A stretch of 64,000 nucleotides of DNA from Pantoea piersonii. Its GTDB lineage: Bacteria > Pseudomonadota > Gammaproteobacteria > Enterobacterales > Enterobacteriaceae. Positions 56,580 to 64,000 of the stretch are shown here, piece after piece. Location of the stretch: assembly GCF_003612015.1 (NCBI RefSeq), contig NZ_RARB01000010.1, positions 39,221-103,220 on the forward strand, given 5' to 3'. The translations under genes were made by a program, and so were the position numbers. Every line of letters begins with the position of its first letter. Within the stretch, counting starts at the first letter, position 1. The notes beneath the pieces were generated by a model that worked only from the letters and a program-made list of their open reading frames with translations, did no database searches and was not told the DNA's origin.

Positions 56580-56949
56580 TTAATACCGATAGTGCAGCGT
56601 ATTGCCGTCGTTAAAATCCTGCGTCACCGCGACCGCCGTCCGCAGAAAGGGCATGAAGCTTCAGCAGAATTGCCGCATCTTGCGGCTGTAGCTGAACGAA
56701 ACCCCAGCTAAAGCGGGCCAGCTGTAAATTCATGTCGCGCTCCCGATCCTGCGCGGTACGCGCGTCAGGCAAAGGATAGCGCGCCGCCAGCGATTCGCCC
56801 ATGCTGTAGAGGAATGGCTCTGTCTCTGCTCTGTCCGCGTTTGCGCGCATCCCTTCCATCATCATGCTGACCAGATCGAACCAGCCAGGTTGATGCGTGT
56901 GATCATCAGCGAGACCGACGTCATGGTGAAATCGAAACGCTTGTCGCAA
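56580..56949 (-). pseudogene. bcsD: Decayed bcsD-like cellulose subunit gene
   Basis: Frame one (56611-56949) reads QPGWFDLVSMMMEGM and then FLYSMGESLAARYPLPD, LARFSWGFVQLQPQD, resembling the BcsD/AxcesD subunit that forms the periplasmic ring organising type I cellulose export. It lacks the usual 155 residues and starts only at TTG. A second frame (56580-56660) ends TAVAVTQDFNDGNTLHYRY and its stop lies 12 bases before the bcsZ ATG, with a GGAG ribosome-binding site. The most likely history is an internal loss of about 50 codons plus a frameshift. The match to BcsD rests on pattern recognition. Confidence 0.6.
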
Positions 56950-57032
56950 GATGGAAGCAGCCGCTCACGTCAGCGACGGTAAACGTTTATCGCTGCGGCT
57001 GGGGCTGCATCAGATGGAGTGAAGGATTTGGC

Positions 57033-57057
57033 AGTAAAAAGGCTCCTTACGGAGCCT
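57033..57057 (-). terminator. Terminator of the dpp operon
   Basis: AGGCTCC / GGAGCCT stem with a GTAA loop followed on the minus strand by a T-run, just after the dppF stop. Confidence 0.85.
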
Positions 57058-57062
57058 CTGTT

Positions 57063-58085
57063 TTAAACGATCCCTTCCGCCGCGCCGACCGGCTGATTTT
57101 CATCCTGGTCGACGGCGAAGCAGGCGATCTGCTGATCGCCGTAGCGCTTCAGTTTCGGCTGTAGCTGTACGCAGGTACCGAAACGGCGGCGGCAGCGCGC
57201 ATTAAAAGCGCAACCCGGCGGCGGGCTGAGCGGGCTGGGCAGTTCGCCGGTCAGCTTGATGCGCTCGCGCCGATCGTCCGGGTTAAGGCGCGGCGTGGCT
57301 GACAGCAGCGCCTGAGTATAAGGATGGCGCGGATTGTTGAAGATCGCCTCTTTGCTGCCTTTCTCAACGCAGCGGCCCAGATACATCACCATGACCTCGT
57401 CCGCGATATGCTCCACCACTGAGAGATCGTGCGAGATAAAGACGTAGGACAAGCCCATCTCCTGCTGCAAATCCATCATCAGGTTAAGCACCTGCGCGCG
57501 CACGGAGACGTCGAGCGCCGAGACCGGTTCATCGGCGATCAGTACGTCGGGTTCGAGCATCAGCCCGCGGGCGATAGCGATACGCTGACGCTGGCCGCCA
57601 GAGAACATATGCGGATAGCGATCGTAATGCTCGGTTTTCAGGCCGACCTTCGCCATCATCTCCAGCGTCTTCTCTTTACGCTCCGCCTTGCTCAGCGCGG
57701 TGTTAATCAGTAGCGGCTCCTCAAGGATCTGGCTGACTTTTTTGCGCGGATTGAGCGAACCGTAGGGGTTCTGGAACACAATCTGGATTTTCTGACGGCG
57801 CAGCGCCTGCGCCTGCGGATCGTGCTTCAGCAGATCCTGACCATGCCAGTAGAGCTGGCCTTCGGTCGGCGTTTCGATCATGGTCAGCAGGCGGCCGAGC
57901 GTCGATTTACCGCAGCCGGATTCGCCAACGACCGCCAGCGTTTTACCGCGCTCCAGATTAAAGGAGACGCCATCCAGCGCTTTCACCAGGCGCTGCTGGC
58001 CAAACAGGCCTTTCTTCACCGGGTAGTGTTTTTTCAGGTCAATCGCCTGTAGCAGGTACTCCTGCCTGGTATTATCAAGACTCAT
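57063..58085 (-). CDS. dppF: Dipeptide ABC transporter ATPase DppF
   Basis: Cytoplasmic ATPase partner of DppD for dipeptide and heme import. 340 residues; the start at [21 protein letters not shown] is preferred to one seven codons upstream. Walker [13 protein letters not shown], signature [14 protein letters not shown], Walker [15 protein letters not shown], and the OppD/F-type C-terminal cysteine cluster ([16 protein letters not shown]). The start overlaps dppD by eleven bases. Confidence 0.96.
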   Translation of the reverse strand: MSLDNTRQEYLLQAIDLKKHYPVKKGLFGQQRLVKALDGVSFNLERGKTLAVVGESGCGKSTLGRLLTMIETPTEGQLYWHGQDLLKHDPQAQALRRQKIQIVFQNPYGSLNPRKKVSQILEEPLLINTALSKAERKEKTLEMMAKVGLKTEHYDRYPHMFSGGQRQRIAIARGLMLEPDVLIADEPVSALDVSVRAQVLNLMMDLQQEMGLSYVFISHDLSVVEHIADEVMVMYLGRCVEKGSKEAIFNNPRHPYTQALLSATPRLNPDDRRERIKLTGELPSPLSPPPGCAFNARCRRRFGTCVQLQPKLKRYGDQQIACFAVDQDENQPVGAAEGIV

Positions 58086-59061
58086 AGGTTGGTCTCCCGG
58101 CATCATCCAGCGGATAGTGACATTTGGACTGACGCCCCGGAATGTCGCGTAAGGCAGGTTCTTCTTTACGGCAGCGATCGGTGGCGTACGGACAGCGCGG
58201 ATTCAACAGGCAGCCGACCGGACGGTCATATTTACCCGGCACGACGCCCGGCAGCGACGCCAGACGCGCTTTGTCGGCGGCGAATTCCGGCAGCGCGCGC
58301 AGCAGCGCCTGGGTATAGGGATGGCGCGGCGCCTTGAAAATATCGTTCGCCTTGCCGCTCTCTACAACCTGTCCGGCATACATCACGATAATGTGATGCG
58401 CGGCTTCCGCCACCAGCGCCAGATCGTGCGTAATCAGGATCAGCGCCATGTTCTCCTGCTGCTGCAGCTCAAGCAGCAGTTCGATAATCTGCGCCTGGAT
58501 GGTCACGTCCAGCGCCGTGGTTGGCTCATCGGCAATCAGCAGCTTAGGCCGACAGGCGATCGCCATGGCGATCATCACGCGCTGGCTCATACCACCCGAC
58601 AGCTGGTGCGGATAGACATCCAGACGCGATGCCGGATCGGGGATGCCGACCTGCGTCAGCAGATCGATTGCGCGCTGACGGCGGGTACGCCGGTTGCCGC
58701 CCTGATGCACCTTAATCGCTTCCATAATCTGGTAGCCGACGGTGTAGCAAGGGTTAAGGCTGGTCATCGGATCCTGGAAAATCATCGCCACTTCTGCGCC
58801 CACCAGCTGACGGCGCTCTTTCTCGGAGATGCGTTTCAGGTCGCGCTGGTTAAACTCCAGCTTCTCCGCCATCACTTTGCCGGGAAAATCGATCAGGCCC
58901 ATAATCGCCAGCGAGCTGACTGATTTGCCGGAGCCGGACTCGCCGACGATCCCCACGACCTGTCCCTGCTCGACCTGATAGCTGATGCGGTCGACCGCGC
59001 GGAACGGTGCCTTATCGTCGCCGAAATGCACCGATAATTTATCTACATTTAATAACGCCAT
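58075..59061 (-). CDS. dppD: Dipeptide ABC transporter ATPase DppD
   Basis: 328 residues. Walker [14 protein letters not shown], signature [16 protein letters not shown], Walker [15 protein letters not shown], and a C-terminal [14 protein letters not shown] cysteine motif of the peptide-transport ATPases, which may bind an iron-sulfur cluster by analogy with DppD of other bacteria. Coupled to dppF by overlap; eleven bases separate it from dppC. Confidence 0.96.
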   Translation of the reverse strand: MALLNVDKLSVHFGDDKAPFRAVDRISYQVEQGQVVGIVGESGSGKSVSSLAIMGLIDFPGKVMAEKLEFNQRDLKRISEKERRQLVGAEVAMIFQDPMTSLNPCYTVGYQIMEAIKVHQGGNRRTRRQRAIDLLTQVGIPDPASRLDVYPHQLSGGMSQRVMIAMAIACRPKLLIADEPTTALDVTIQAQIIELLLELQQQENMALILITHDLALVAEAAHHIIVMYAGQVVESGKANDIFKAPRHPYTQALLRALPEFAADKARLASLPGVVPGKYDRPVGCLLNPRCPYATDRCRKEEPALRDIPGRQSKCHYPLDDAGRPTYES

Positions 59062-59072
59062 CTCGGTGCCTC

Positions 59073-59975
59073 TTACTGCTTGAGTTTCGGGTCGAGGGCG
59101 TCGCGTAAGCCATCGCCCATCAGGTTAAAGGCCAGTACGGTGAGCAGAATAACCAGTCCAGGGAAGGTCACTACCCACCAGGCGCTTTGCGCATACTGCA
59201 ATACGTCGGAGAGCATGGTGCCCCACTCCGGCGTCGGCGGCTGCGCACCCATACCGAGAAAGCCCAACGCCGCCATGTCGAGAATGGCGTTGGAGAAGCC
59301 CAGCGACGCCTGCACGATCAGCGGTGCCAGACAGTTAGGCAGAATATTGACGAACATCTGACGCAGCATGCCCGCGCCCGCCACACTGGACGCAGTAACG
59401 TAGTCGCGGTTTACCTCAACCAGCACTGCGGCGCGGGTAAGACGGATATAGTGCGGCAGCGCGACAAAAGTCAGCGCGATGGAGGCGTTAACGATCGACG
59501 GACCGAAGATCGCCACCAGCACCAGCGCCAGCAGCAGACTCGGCAGCGCCAGCATAATATCCACCACGCGCATGATGATGCCGTCTACCACGCCGCCGAG
59601 GTAGCCCGCCAGCAGGCCGAACACGACGCCGAGGATCAGCGACAGCACCACCACCATACAGCCCACCAGCAGCGACAGACGCGCGCCGTACATCAGACGC
59701 GACAGCACATCGCGGCCCACATCGTCGGTGCCGAGGATATAGCTCCAGCTACCGCCTTCCTGCCAGACCGGCGGATGCAGCAGCGCATCGCGGAACTGCT
59801 CTGCAGGCGCATGCGGCGCCAGCGCGCCGGCGAAAATGGCGATCAGCAGCATCAGGACCACATAGACCAGGCCGATGACCGCGCCCTTATTGCGTTTAAA
59901 ATAGTGCCAGAACTCCTGGATGGGGGTCATCGGCTTAGGTGCAGCGGCTACGCTTGCGGGATCAACAACAGACAT
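59073..59975 (-). CDS. dppC: Dipeptide permease DppC
   Basis: 300-residue inner-membrane permease with six membrane helices and a cytoplasmic N-terminal extension. The EAA loop, which contacts the ATPases, is recognisable around [22 protein letters not shown]. The same length as E. coli DppC. Confidence 0.96.
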   Translation of the reverse strand: MSVVDPASVAAAPKPMTPIQEFWHYFKRNKGAVIGLVYVVLMLLIAIFAGALAPHAPAEQFRDALLHPPVWQEGGSWSYILGTDDVGRDVLSRLMYGARLSLLVGCMVVVLSLILGVVFGLLAGYLGGVVDGIIMRVVDIMLALPSLLLALVLVAIFGPSIVNASIALTFVALPHYIRLTRAAVLVEVNRDYVTASSVAGAGMLRQMFVNILPNCLAPLIVQASLGFSNAILDMAALGFLGMGAQPPTPEWGTMLSDVLQYAQSAWWVVTFPGLVILLTVLAFNLMGDGLRDALDPKLKQ

Positions 59976-59984
59976 GACGCCCCC

Positions 59985-61004
59985 TTATTTTTTATGTCGT
60001 ATGCGCGGGTTGACCACGCCGTACAGCAGATCAACCAGCAGGTTGACCAGGATAATCAGCACCGCAGTCAGCAGCACGCCGCCCTGCACTACCGGATAGT
60101 CGCGGCGTTGCAGCGCTTCGATCAGCCAGCGGCCGAGGCCCGGCCACGAGAAGATGGTTTCCGTCAGGATGGCGCCCGCCAACAGCGTGCCGACCTGCAG
60201 TCCAATCACCGTGACCACCGGCAGCATGGCGTTACGCAGCGCATGAACGACGATAACGCGCATCCGCGTCAGGCCTTTCGCGCGCGCGGTGCGGATATAA
60301 TCTTCGCCCAGCACTTCCAGCATCGCCGAACGCGTCATACGTACAATCACCGCCAGCGGAATGGTGCCGAGCACGATAGCGGGCAGGATCATATGCATCA
60401 CCGCATCCTTGAAATCGCCCGCCTCGCCCCAGAAGAAGGTATCGATCAGCATAAAGCCGGTGAGCGGATTGCTGTCGTCCAGGAACACGGTATCGCTGAC
60501 GCGTCCGGAAACCGGCGTCAGGTTAAGCTGCACCGATACCAGCATAATCAGCATGATGCCCCACCAGAAAATCGGCATGGAGTAGCCGGTCAGGGAGATG
60601 CCGACCGCGGTATGGTCAAAGATGGAGCCGCGCTTCACCGCCGCGAGAACGCCGACCGGGATACCCACGGCGACGGCGAAGATCATGGCGCAGATGCCCA
60701 GTTCCAGCGTGGCTTTAAAGCGCGGTACGAACTCATCCCACACCGGGATGCGGCTCTTGAGCGAAATGCCCAGATCGCCATGCAGCACGCCGTAAATGTA
60801 GTGAACGTACTGTTTCCACAGCGGCTGGTCGAGGCCAAAGGCCGCCATCAGCTGAGCGTGGCGCTCCGGGGAGATCCCGCGCTCGCCCGCCATGATCAGC
60901 ACTGGATCGCCGGGGATCATATGCACGAACGCGAAGGTCAACAGGGTAATGCCGATAAATGTCGGGATGACAAGTCCCAGACGTCGGAGTATGAACTGCA
61001 GCAT
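59985..61004 (-). CDS. dppB: Dipeptide permease DppB
   Basis: 339-residue permease, first of the distal dpp genes. It starts MLQFILRRLGLVIPTFIGITLLTF, shows six membrane helices, and has an EAA loop near YIRTARAKGLTRMRVIVVHALR. It is separated from dppA by 300 bases of hairpin-rich sequence that probably lowers its expression relative to dppA. Confidence 0.96.
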   Translation of the reverse strand: MLQFILRRLGLVIPTFIGITLLTFAFVHMIPGDPVLIMAGERGISPERHAQLMAAFGLDQPLWKQYVHYIYGVLHGDLGISLKSRIPVWDEFVPRFKATLELGICAMIFAVAVGIPVGVLAAVKRGSIFDHTAVGISLTGYSMPIFWWGIMLIMLVSVQLNLTPVSGRVSDTVFLDDSNPLTGFMLIDTFFWGEAGDFKDAVMHMILPAIVLGTIPLAVIVRMTRSAMLEVLGEDYIRTARAKGLTRMRVIVVHALRNAMLPVVTVIGLQVGTLLAGAILTETIFSWPGLGRWLIEALQRRDYPVVQGGVLLTAVLIILVNLLVDLLYGVVNPRIRHKK

Positions 61005-61304
61005 AAGCCGGATTCTCAGTCTTTTCCCGCCGCGATAAGCGGCAGGATCTATTGCTCACAACTCGCGCTCGAGGAAATCCTCGGACGCGACGCAAAGTGC
61101 GTTTAACCGTCATCTCTCGCTGTGCAGGCGCGATAACCCTTTTCCGACGCTTACCGGGGTAAATGTCGGAGACTGGTCGGCTCGCCGCTTTCCTGCAGCG
61201 CGAAGATGTTGGGTTTTATTCGAAGAAGTTAGCCGAAAATGTGCGTCGACTGAGCGGGCAAGCACCCGCTCAGGGGCCGAACAGGTCGGCCCGGACCGCA
61301 GGCG
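61005..61304 (-). other. dppA-dppB intercistronic hairpins
   Basis: 300 bases without a gene. Close after the dppA stop the minus strand forms a GGGCCGA/TCGGCCC stem (61274-61292) and a nine-base-pair CTGAGCGGG/CCCGCTCAG stem (61250-61273). Neither has a strong U-run. As in other periplasmic-binding-protein operons, they can protect dppA mRNA and let only part of transcription into dppBCDF. Confidence 0.6.
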
Positions 61305-62915
61305 TTATTCCTGGATATCGACGTTTTCGAAGTGGTGTTTGCCTAACGGATCGACCACGTAGCCAGAGACTTTTTTGCTCACCGGCTCATACACCGTAGA
61401 GTGCGCGATAATCAGCGCCGGCGCCTGGTCATGCATCACAACCTGCGCCTGCTTATAAAGCTCAATACGTTTATTGTGGTCCGATTCGGCACGAGCCGGC
61501 TGGATCAGATCTTCAAACGGCTTATAGCACCAGCGCGAGTAGTTAGAGCCATCTTTTGCCGCCGCGCAGCTAAACAGCGTGGCGAAGAAGTTGTCCGGAT
61601 CCCCGTTGTCGCCGGTCCAGCCCATCATCACCGACTGGTGTTCGCCCGCTTTCGCGCGCTTCAGGTATTCACCCCACTCGTAGGTCACGATTTTGGCTTT
61701 CACGCCGATCTTCGCCCAGTCAGCCTGAACCATTTCCGCCATACGGCGCGCGTTCGGGTTGTAAGGACGCTGAACCGGCATCGCCCACAGGTCGATAGAG
61801 AAGCCATCCGGCAGGCCCGCTTCTTTCAGCAGCGCTTTGGCTTTTGCCGGATCGTAAGCGTAGTCCTGTATCGCGTCGTTATAGCCCCACATGGTCGGCG
61901 GGATCAGGTTTTTCGCGGCCTGGCCTGCGCCCTGATAAACGGCATCGATAATGGCTTGTTTGTTTACCGCCATGGTCAGCGCCTGGCGCACCTTGACGTT
62001 ATCCATCGGCTTCTTCTCGGTGTTAAACGAGAGATAGCCAACGTTCAGGCCCGGCTGCTCCATCAGGTTGATTTTGGTGTCTTTCTTCATGCTGGCGATG
62101 TCGGCCGGGTTCGGGTACGGCATCACCTGGCATTCGCCCTTCTGCAGCTTGGCGTAGCGTACGGAAGCGTCCGGCGTAATAGAGAAGACCAGACGATCGA
62201 TTTTCGGCTTCGTGCCCCAGAAATCCGGGTTGGCCTTATACAGAATGCGTGAGTCTTTCTGGTACTGCTGCAGCACGAACGGGCCGGTGCCGACCGGGTT
62301 CAGGTCCAGCTTCTCCGGCGTACCCGCTTTCTGCATCTTGTCTGCATACTCTTTCGACAGAATCGATGCGAAGTCCATGCCGAGGTCAGCCAGGAACGGC
62401 GCTTCTGGACGCGTCAGCGTAAAGCGAACGGTATAGTCGTCGACTTTCTCGACTTTGCCGATCAGCTTCGGCATATCCATGCCTTCGAAATATTCGTAGC
62501 TGCCGCCGGAGACGTTATGGTAGGCGTTGTTTTTATCCAGCTGACGCTCGAAAGAGAAGATCACATCGTCAGCGTTGAACTCACGCGATGGCTTAAACTC
62601 TTTGGTGGTCTGCCACTTTACGCCTTTGCGCAGGTGGAACGTGTAGGTTTTGCCGTCATCGCTGATATCCCACTTCTCCGCCAGACCAGGCTGCAGCTCG
62701 GTGGTGCCGGTTTTGAACTCAACCAGACGGTTATAGATCGGCACGGAGCTGGCGTCGTAGGTCGTACCTGAAGTGAACAGCTGCGGGTTAAAACCTTCCG
62801 GCGAGCCTTCTGAACAGTAAACGAGGGTTTTTGCCTGAACACCTGCGGCGACGGTCATAGCAATCAGGCTCAGACCGACCTTCAGCATCCTGGATTTGGC
62901 CAGGGAGTTGATCAT
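61305..62915 (-). CDS. dppA: Dipeptide/heme-binding periplasmic protein DppA
   Basis: 536 residues, SBP family 5 periplasmic receptor. Signal peptide MINSLAKSRMLKVGLSLIAM ending VQA, mature start KTLVYCSEGSPEGFNPQLF. Ligand-site and family motifs include NADDVIFSFERQ, GTGPFVLQQY and GLNVGYLSFNTEKKP. It binds dipeptides and, in E. coli, heme for the DppBCDF channel. A GGAG ribosome-binding site lies 7 bases before the ATG, and a C/A-rich sRNA target lies upstream of it. Confidence 0.97.
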   Translation of the reverse strand: MINSLAKSRMLKVGLSLIAMTVAAGVQAKTLVYCSEGSPEGFNPQLFTSGTTYDASSVPIYNRLVEFKTGTTELQPGLAEKWDISDDGKTYTFHLRKGVKWQTTKEFKPSREFNADDVIFSFERQLDKNNAYHNVSGGSYEYFEGMDMPKLIGKVEKVDDYTVRFTLTRPEAPFLADLGMDFASILSKEYADKMQKAGTPEKLDLNPVGTGPFVLQQYQKDSRILYKANPDFWGTKPKIDRLVFSITPDASVRYAKLQKGECQVMPYPNPADIASMKKDTKINLMEQPGLNVGYLSFNTEKKPMDNVKVRQALTMAVNKQAIIDAVYQGAGQAAKNLIPPTMWGYNDAIQDYAYDPAKAKALLKEAGLPDGFSIDLWAMPVQRPYNPNARRMAEMVQADWAKIGVKAKIVTYEWGEYLKRAKAGEHQSVMMGWTGDNGDPDNFFATLFSCAAAKDGSNYSRWCYKPFEDLIQPARAESDHNKRIELYKQAQVVMHDQAPALIIAHSTVYEPVSKKVSGYVVDPLGKHHFENVDIQE

Positions 62916-62926
62916 GCTTTTACTCC

Positions 62927-62951
62927 ATTGTGATGTGTTGTTGTGTGTATT
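62927..62951 (-). promoter_or_regulatory. GcvB-type sRNA target in the dppA leader
   Basis: On the minus strand the leader reads AATACACACAACAACACATC just upstream of the GGAG ribosome-binding site. Such C/A-rich tracts are the known targets of the G/U-rich seed of GcvB, which represses dppA in E. coli and Salmonella. The GcvB gene itself is not in this window. Confidence 0.7.
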
Positions 62952-63793
62952 GCCCGACCTCTGTTTTTTTTATGCGGTTCAGGCAGACCACTGATGTGGT
63001 CGAAAGTGCGGAGCGGTTCTTGTTGTGTTTTTCCGACGCCGTAGAAACTGCCGGATCACGCCGCTTCTGCAACTTTATTGACGCATCAATTTGTCAACAG
63101 TTGCAAAGAACGTCAATACAGCCGCGAGTTATTTACACAGAGTGTGAGGAATAGCAAGCAACGGTAAAAAAAAGCCTTCGCCGCTAATTGCCGGATATTG
63201 CACAGCGCTTTTACCTGCATAACCATATATCCCACTAATTCGGACGATAATTGACAGTGATTCTCACCGCTAAAAAACATAAGCGCTAACCCGATAAATG
63301 TTGAATAACTGAACGATTTAGCGTGCGTTATCGCGTCCAGGCAGTGGAAAATGCTAGGTCGCAGGCATAAGAAATTGGCATGACAATAAAAAAGGTCATA
63401 AGAAAAACGTGATGCGAAATAAGCGTCTGGGCCTGTTGCAGCGGGCGATACCCTACTAAAAGCGGGAATAATCAGATTGATCAGGCCTGAATGTCGACAA
63501 AGGTTTATTTCAGCGGGTTTCCAGTAAAACGGTGAGAAACAGCTGAATCCAGCAGAGGCAATATTATGTCAGGAAATCGACGACGATATTTTTCTACGCG
63601 ACCTGTTAACGCCTCATAAAAACTTATGCGAATAACGGCTTTATTGTGCTTATTTTTGATAAGCCGAGCGGCGTATTAAAAGGTTAACAGGGATAAAAAA
63701 GCAAAGCGTCTCGCCTCAGGGGCGAAACGGCAGGAGCATATTTGAATAACGCACAGTGTTGTCACGCAAAACAGAGCATCCGTTTTAAAAAAG
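62952..63793. other. Long dppA upstream region
   Basis: About 840 bases between the dppA leader and the tRNA-Pro-derived repeats, A/T-rich compared with its surroundings. On the minus strand TTGACAAATTG near 63092-63102 could be a -35, but no matching -10 at standard spacing stands out. No conserved gene is visible; the longest ATG-started plus-strand frame, at 62930-63154, is a chance frame. Confidence 0.4.
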
Positions 63794-63993
63794 ACGAAAA
63801 AAAACCTGCTTTTTCAAGCAGATTTATAAAATGGTCGGTGAGAGAGGATAACGCTTATCTGCGATAAGCGCCCTTCGGGCCGTTGCTGCGCAACGTTGTA
63901 TCGCTACGCTCGGCGCAAACCTCCTTCGGAGGTTCTCATCCTCTTTTCTACAGATGAAAAAAAACCTGCTTTTTCAAGCAGGTTTCTTAAATC
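63794..63993 (-). repeat. tRNA-Pro-derived repeat downstream of proK
   Basis: The same unit as downstream of proM, including the GGAGGTT hairpin, the CGAGCGTAGCGA and CCCGAAGGG blocks and the AAACCTGCTT-type terminator (63795-63824; a second one at 63957-63986). The tRNA-tail copy at 63832-63849 reads ATCCTCTCTCACCGACCA in transcript sense, with one base different from the proM copies in a way that fits proK. The period is 162 bases. Confidence 0.8.
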
Positions 63994-64000
63994 TGGTCGG
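63994..64000 (-). tRNA. proK: Edge of tRNA-Pro, probably proK (3' end only)
   Basis: The last seven bases of the window read CCGACCA on the minus strand, the 3' end of a tRNA-Pro. In E. coli proK lies upstream of dppA on the same strand, and the repeat next to it carries the proK-like ACCGACCA tail. Too short for certain identification. Confidence 0.6.

Noticed and set aside
59187..61106. A 639-codon open frame on the plus strand, His/Gln/Arg-rich
   Set aside because: It lies antisense to dppC and dppB, which have full family motifs; its composition is the complement of hydrophobic membrane-protein codons in GC-rich DNA.
57063..62915. Alternative reading of the dpp genes as an oligopeptide (opp) or nickel (nik) transporter
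   Set aside because: The mature receptor start KTLVYCSEGSPEGFNPQLF, gene order A-B-C-D-F and the proK neighbour identify dpp.

Overview
This is a chromosomal window from an enterobacterium. Almost every gene has the length, motifs and neighbours of its Escherichia coli counterpart. The high GC content, the bcsD-like remnant and an extra hydrolase next to kdgK point to the Erwiniaceae (Pantoea, Erwinia or Mixta type), but the genus is an inference. No prophage, insertion sequence or CRISPR array was seen.

Layout, first block (1-30.9 kb). This follows the E. coli 85-86 min region: uvrD (5' end only, with a LexA box), yigB-xerC-yigA-dapF, lptM, cyaA with its CRP site, hemCDXY, the small RNA glmZ with an apparent sigma54/GlrR/IHF control region, the argX-hisR-leuT-proM tRNA operon followed by tandem tRNA-derived repeats, the enterobacterial common antigen cluster wecA-wzzE-wecBCDE-wzxE-wecF-wzyE-wecG, then rho, trxA, rhlB, gppA, rep and ppiC. 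Against the E. coli order, cyaY, aslA/aslB, yifK and the rffG-rffH pair are missing from their usual places.

Layout, second block (30.9-64 kb). Directly after ppiC the order jumps to the E. coli 79-80 min region: yhjG, pdeH, kdgK, an extra alpha/beta hydrolase, yhjJ, dctA, pdeK, the cellulose genes, dppABCDF and the edge of proK. The cellulose locus has bcsR-Q-A-B-C on the minus strand and divergent bcsE-F-G. bcsZ is displaced beyond bcsG and preceded by a decayed bcsD-like gene.

How the genes work together. Two c-di-GMP phosphodiesterases (PdeH, PdeK) flank a c-di-GMP-activated cellulose synthase (BcsA PilZ domain, BcsE). The most striking observation is an in-frame amber codon in bcsB. It removes only the C-terminal membrane anchor, whose 48 codons remain intact downstream and still overlap the bcsC start. 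With the decayed bcsD, this suggests that cellulose export is being lost or altered in this strain.

Other points of interest are the near-identical tRNA-Pro-derived repeats at both proM and proK, 52 kb apart; a small family of inverted intergenic repeats between bcsG and bcsZ; and a conserved GcvB-type C/A-rich target before dppA.
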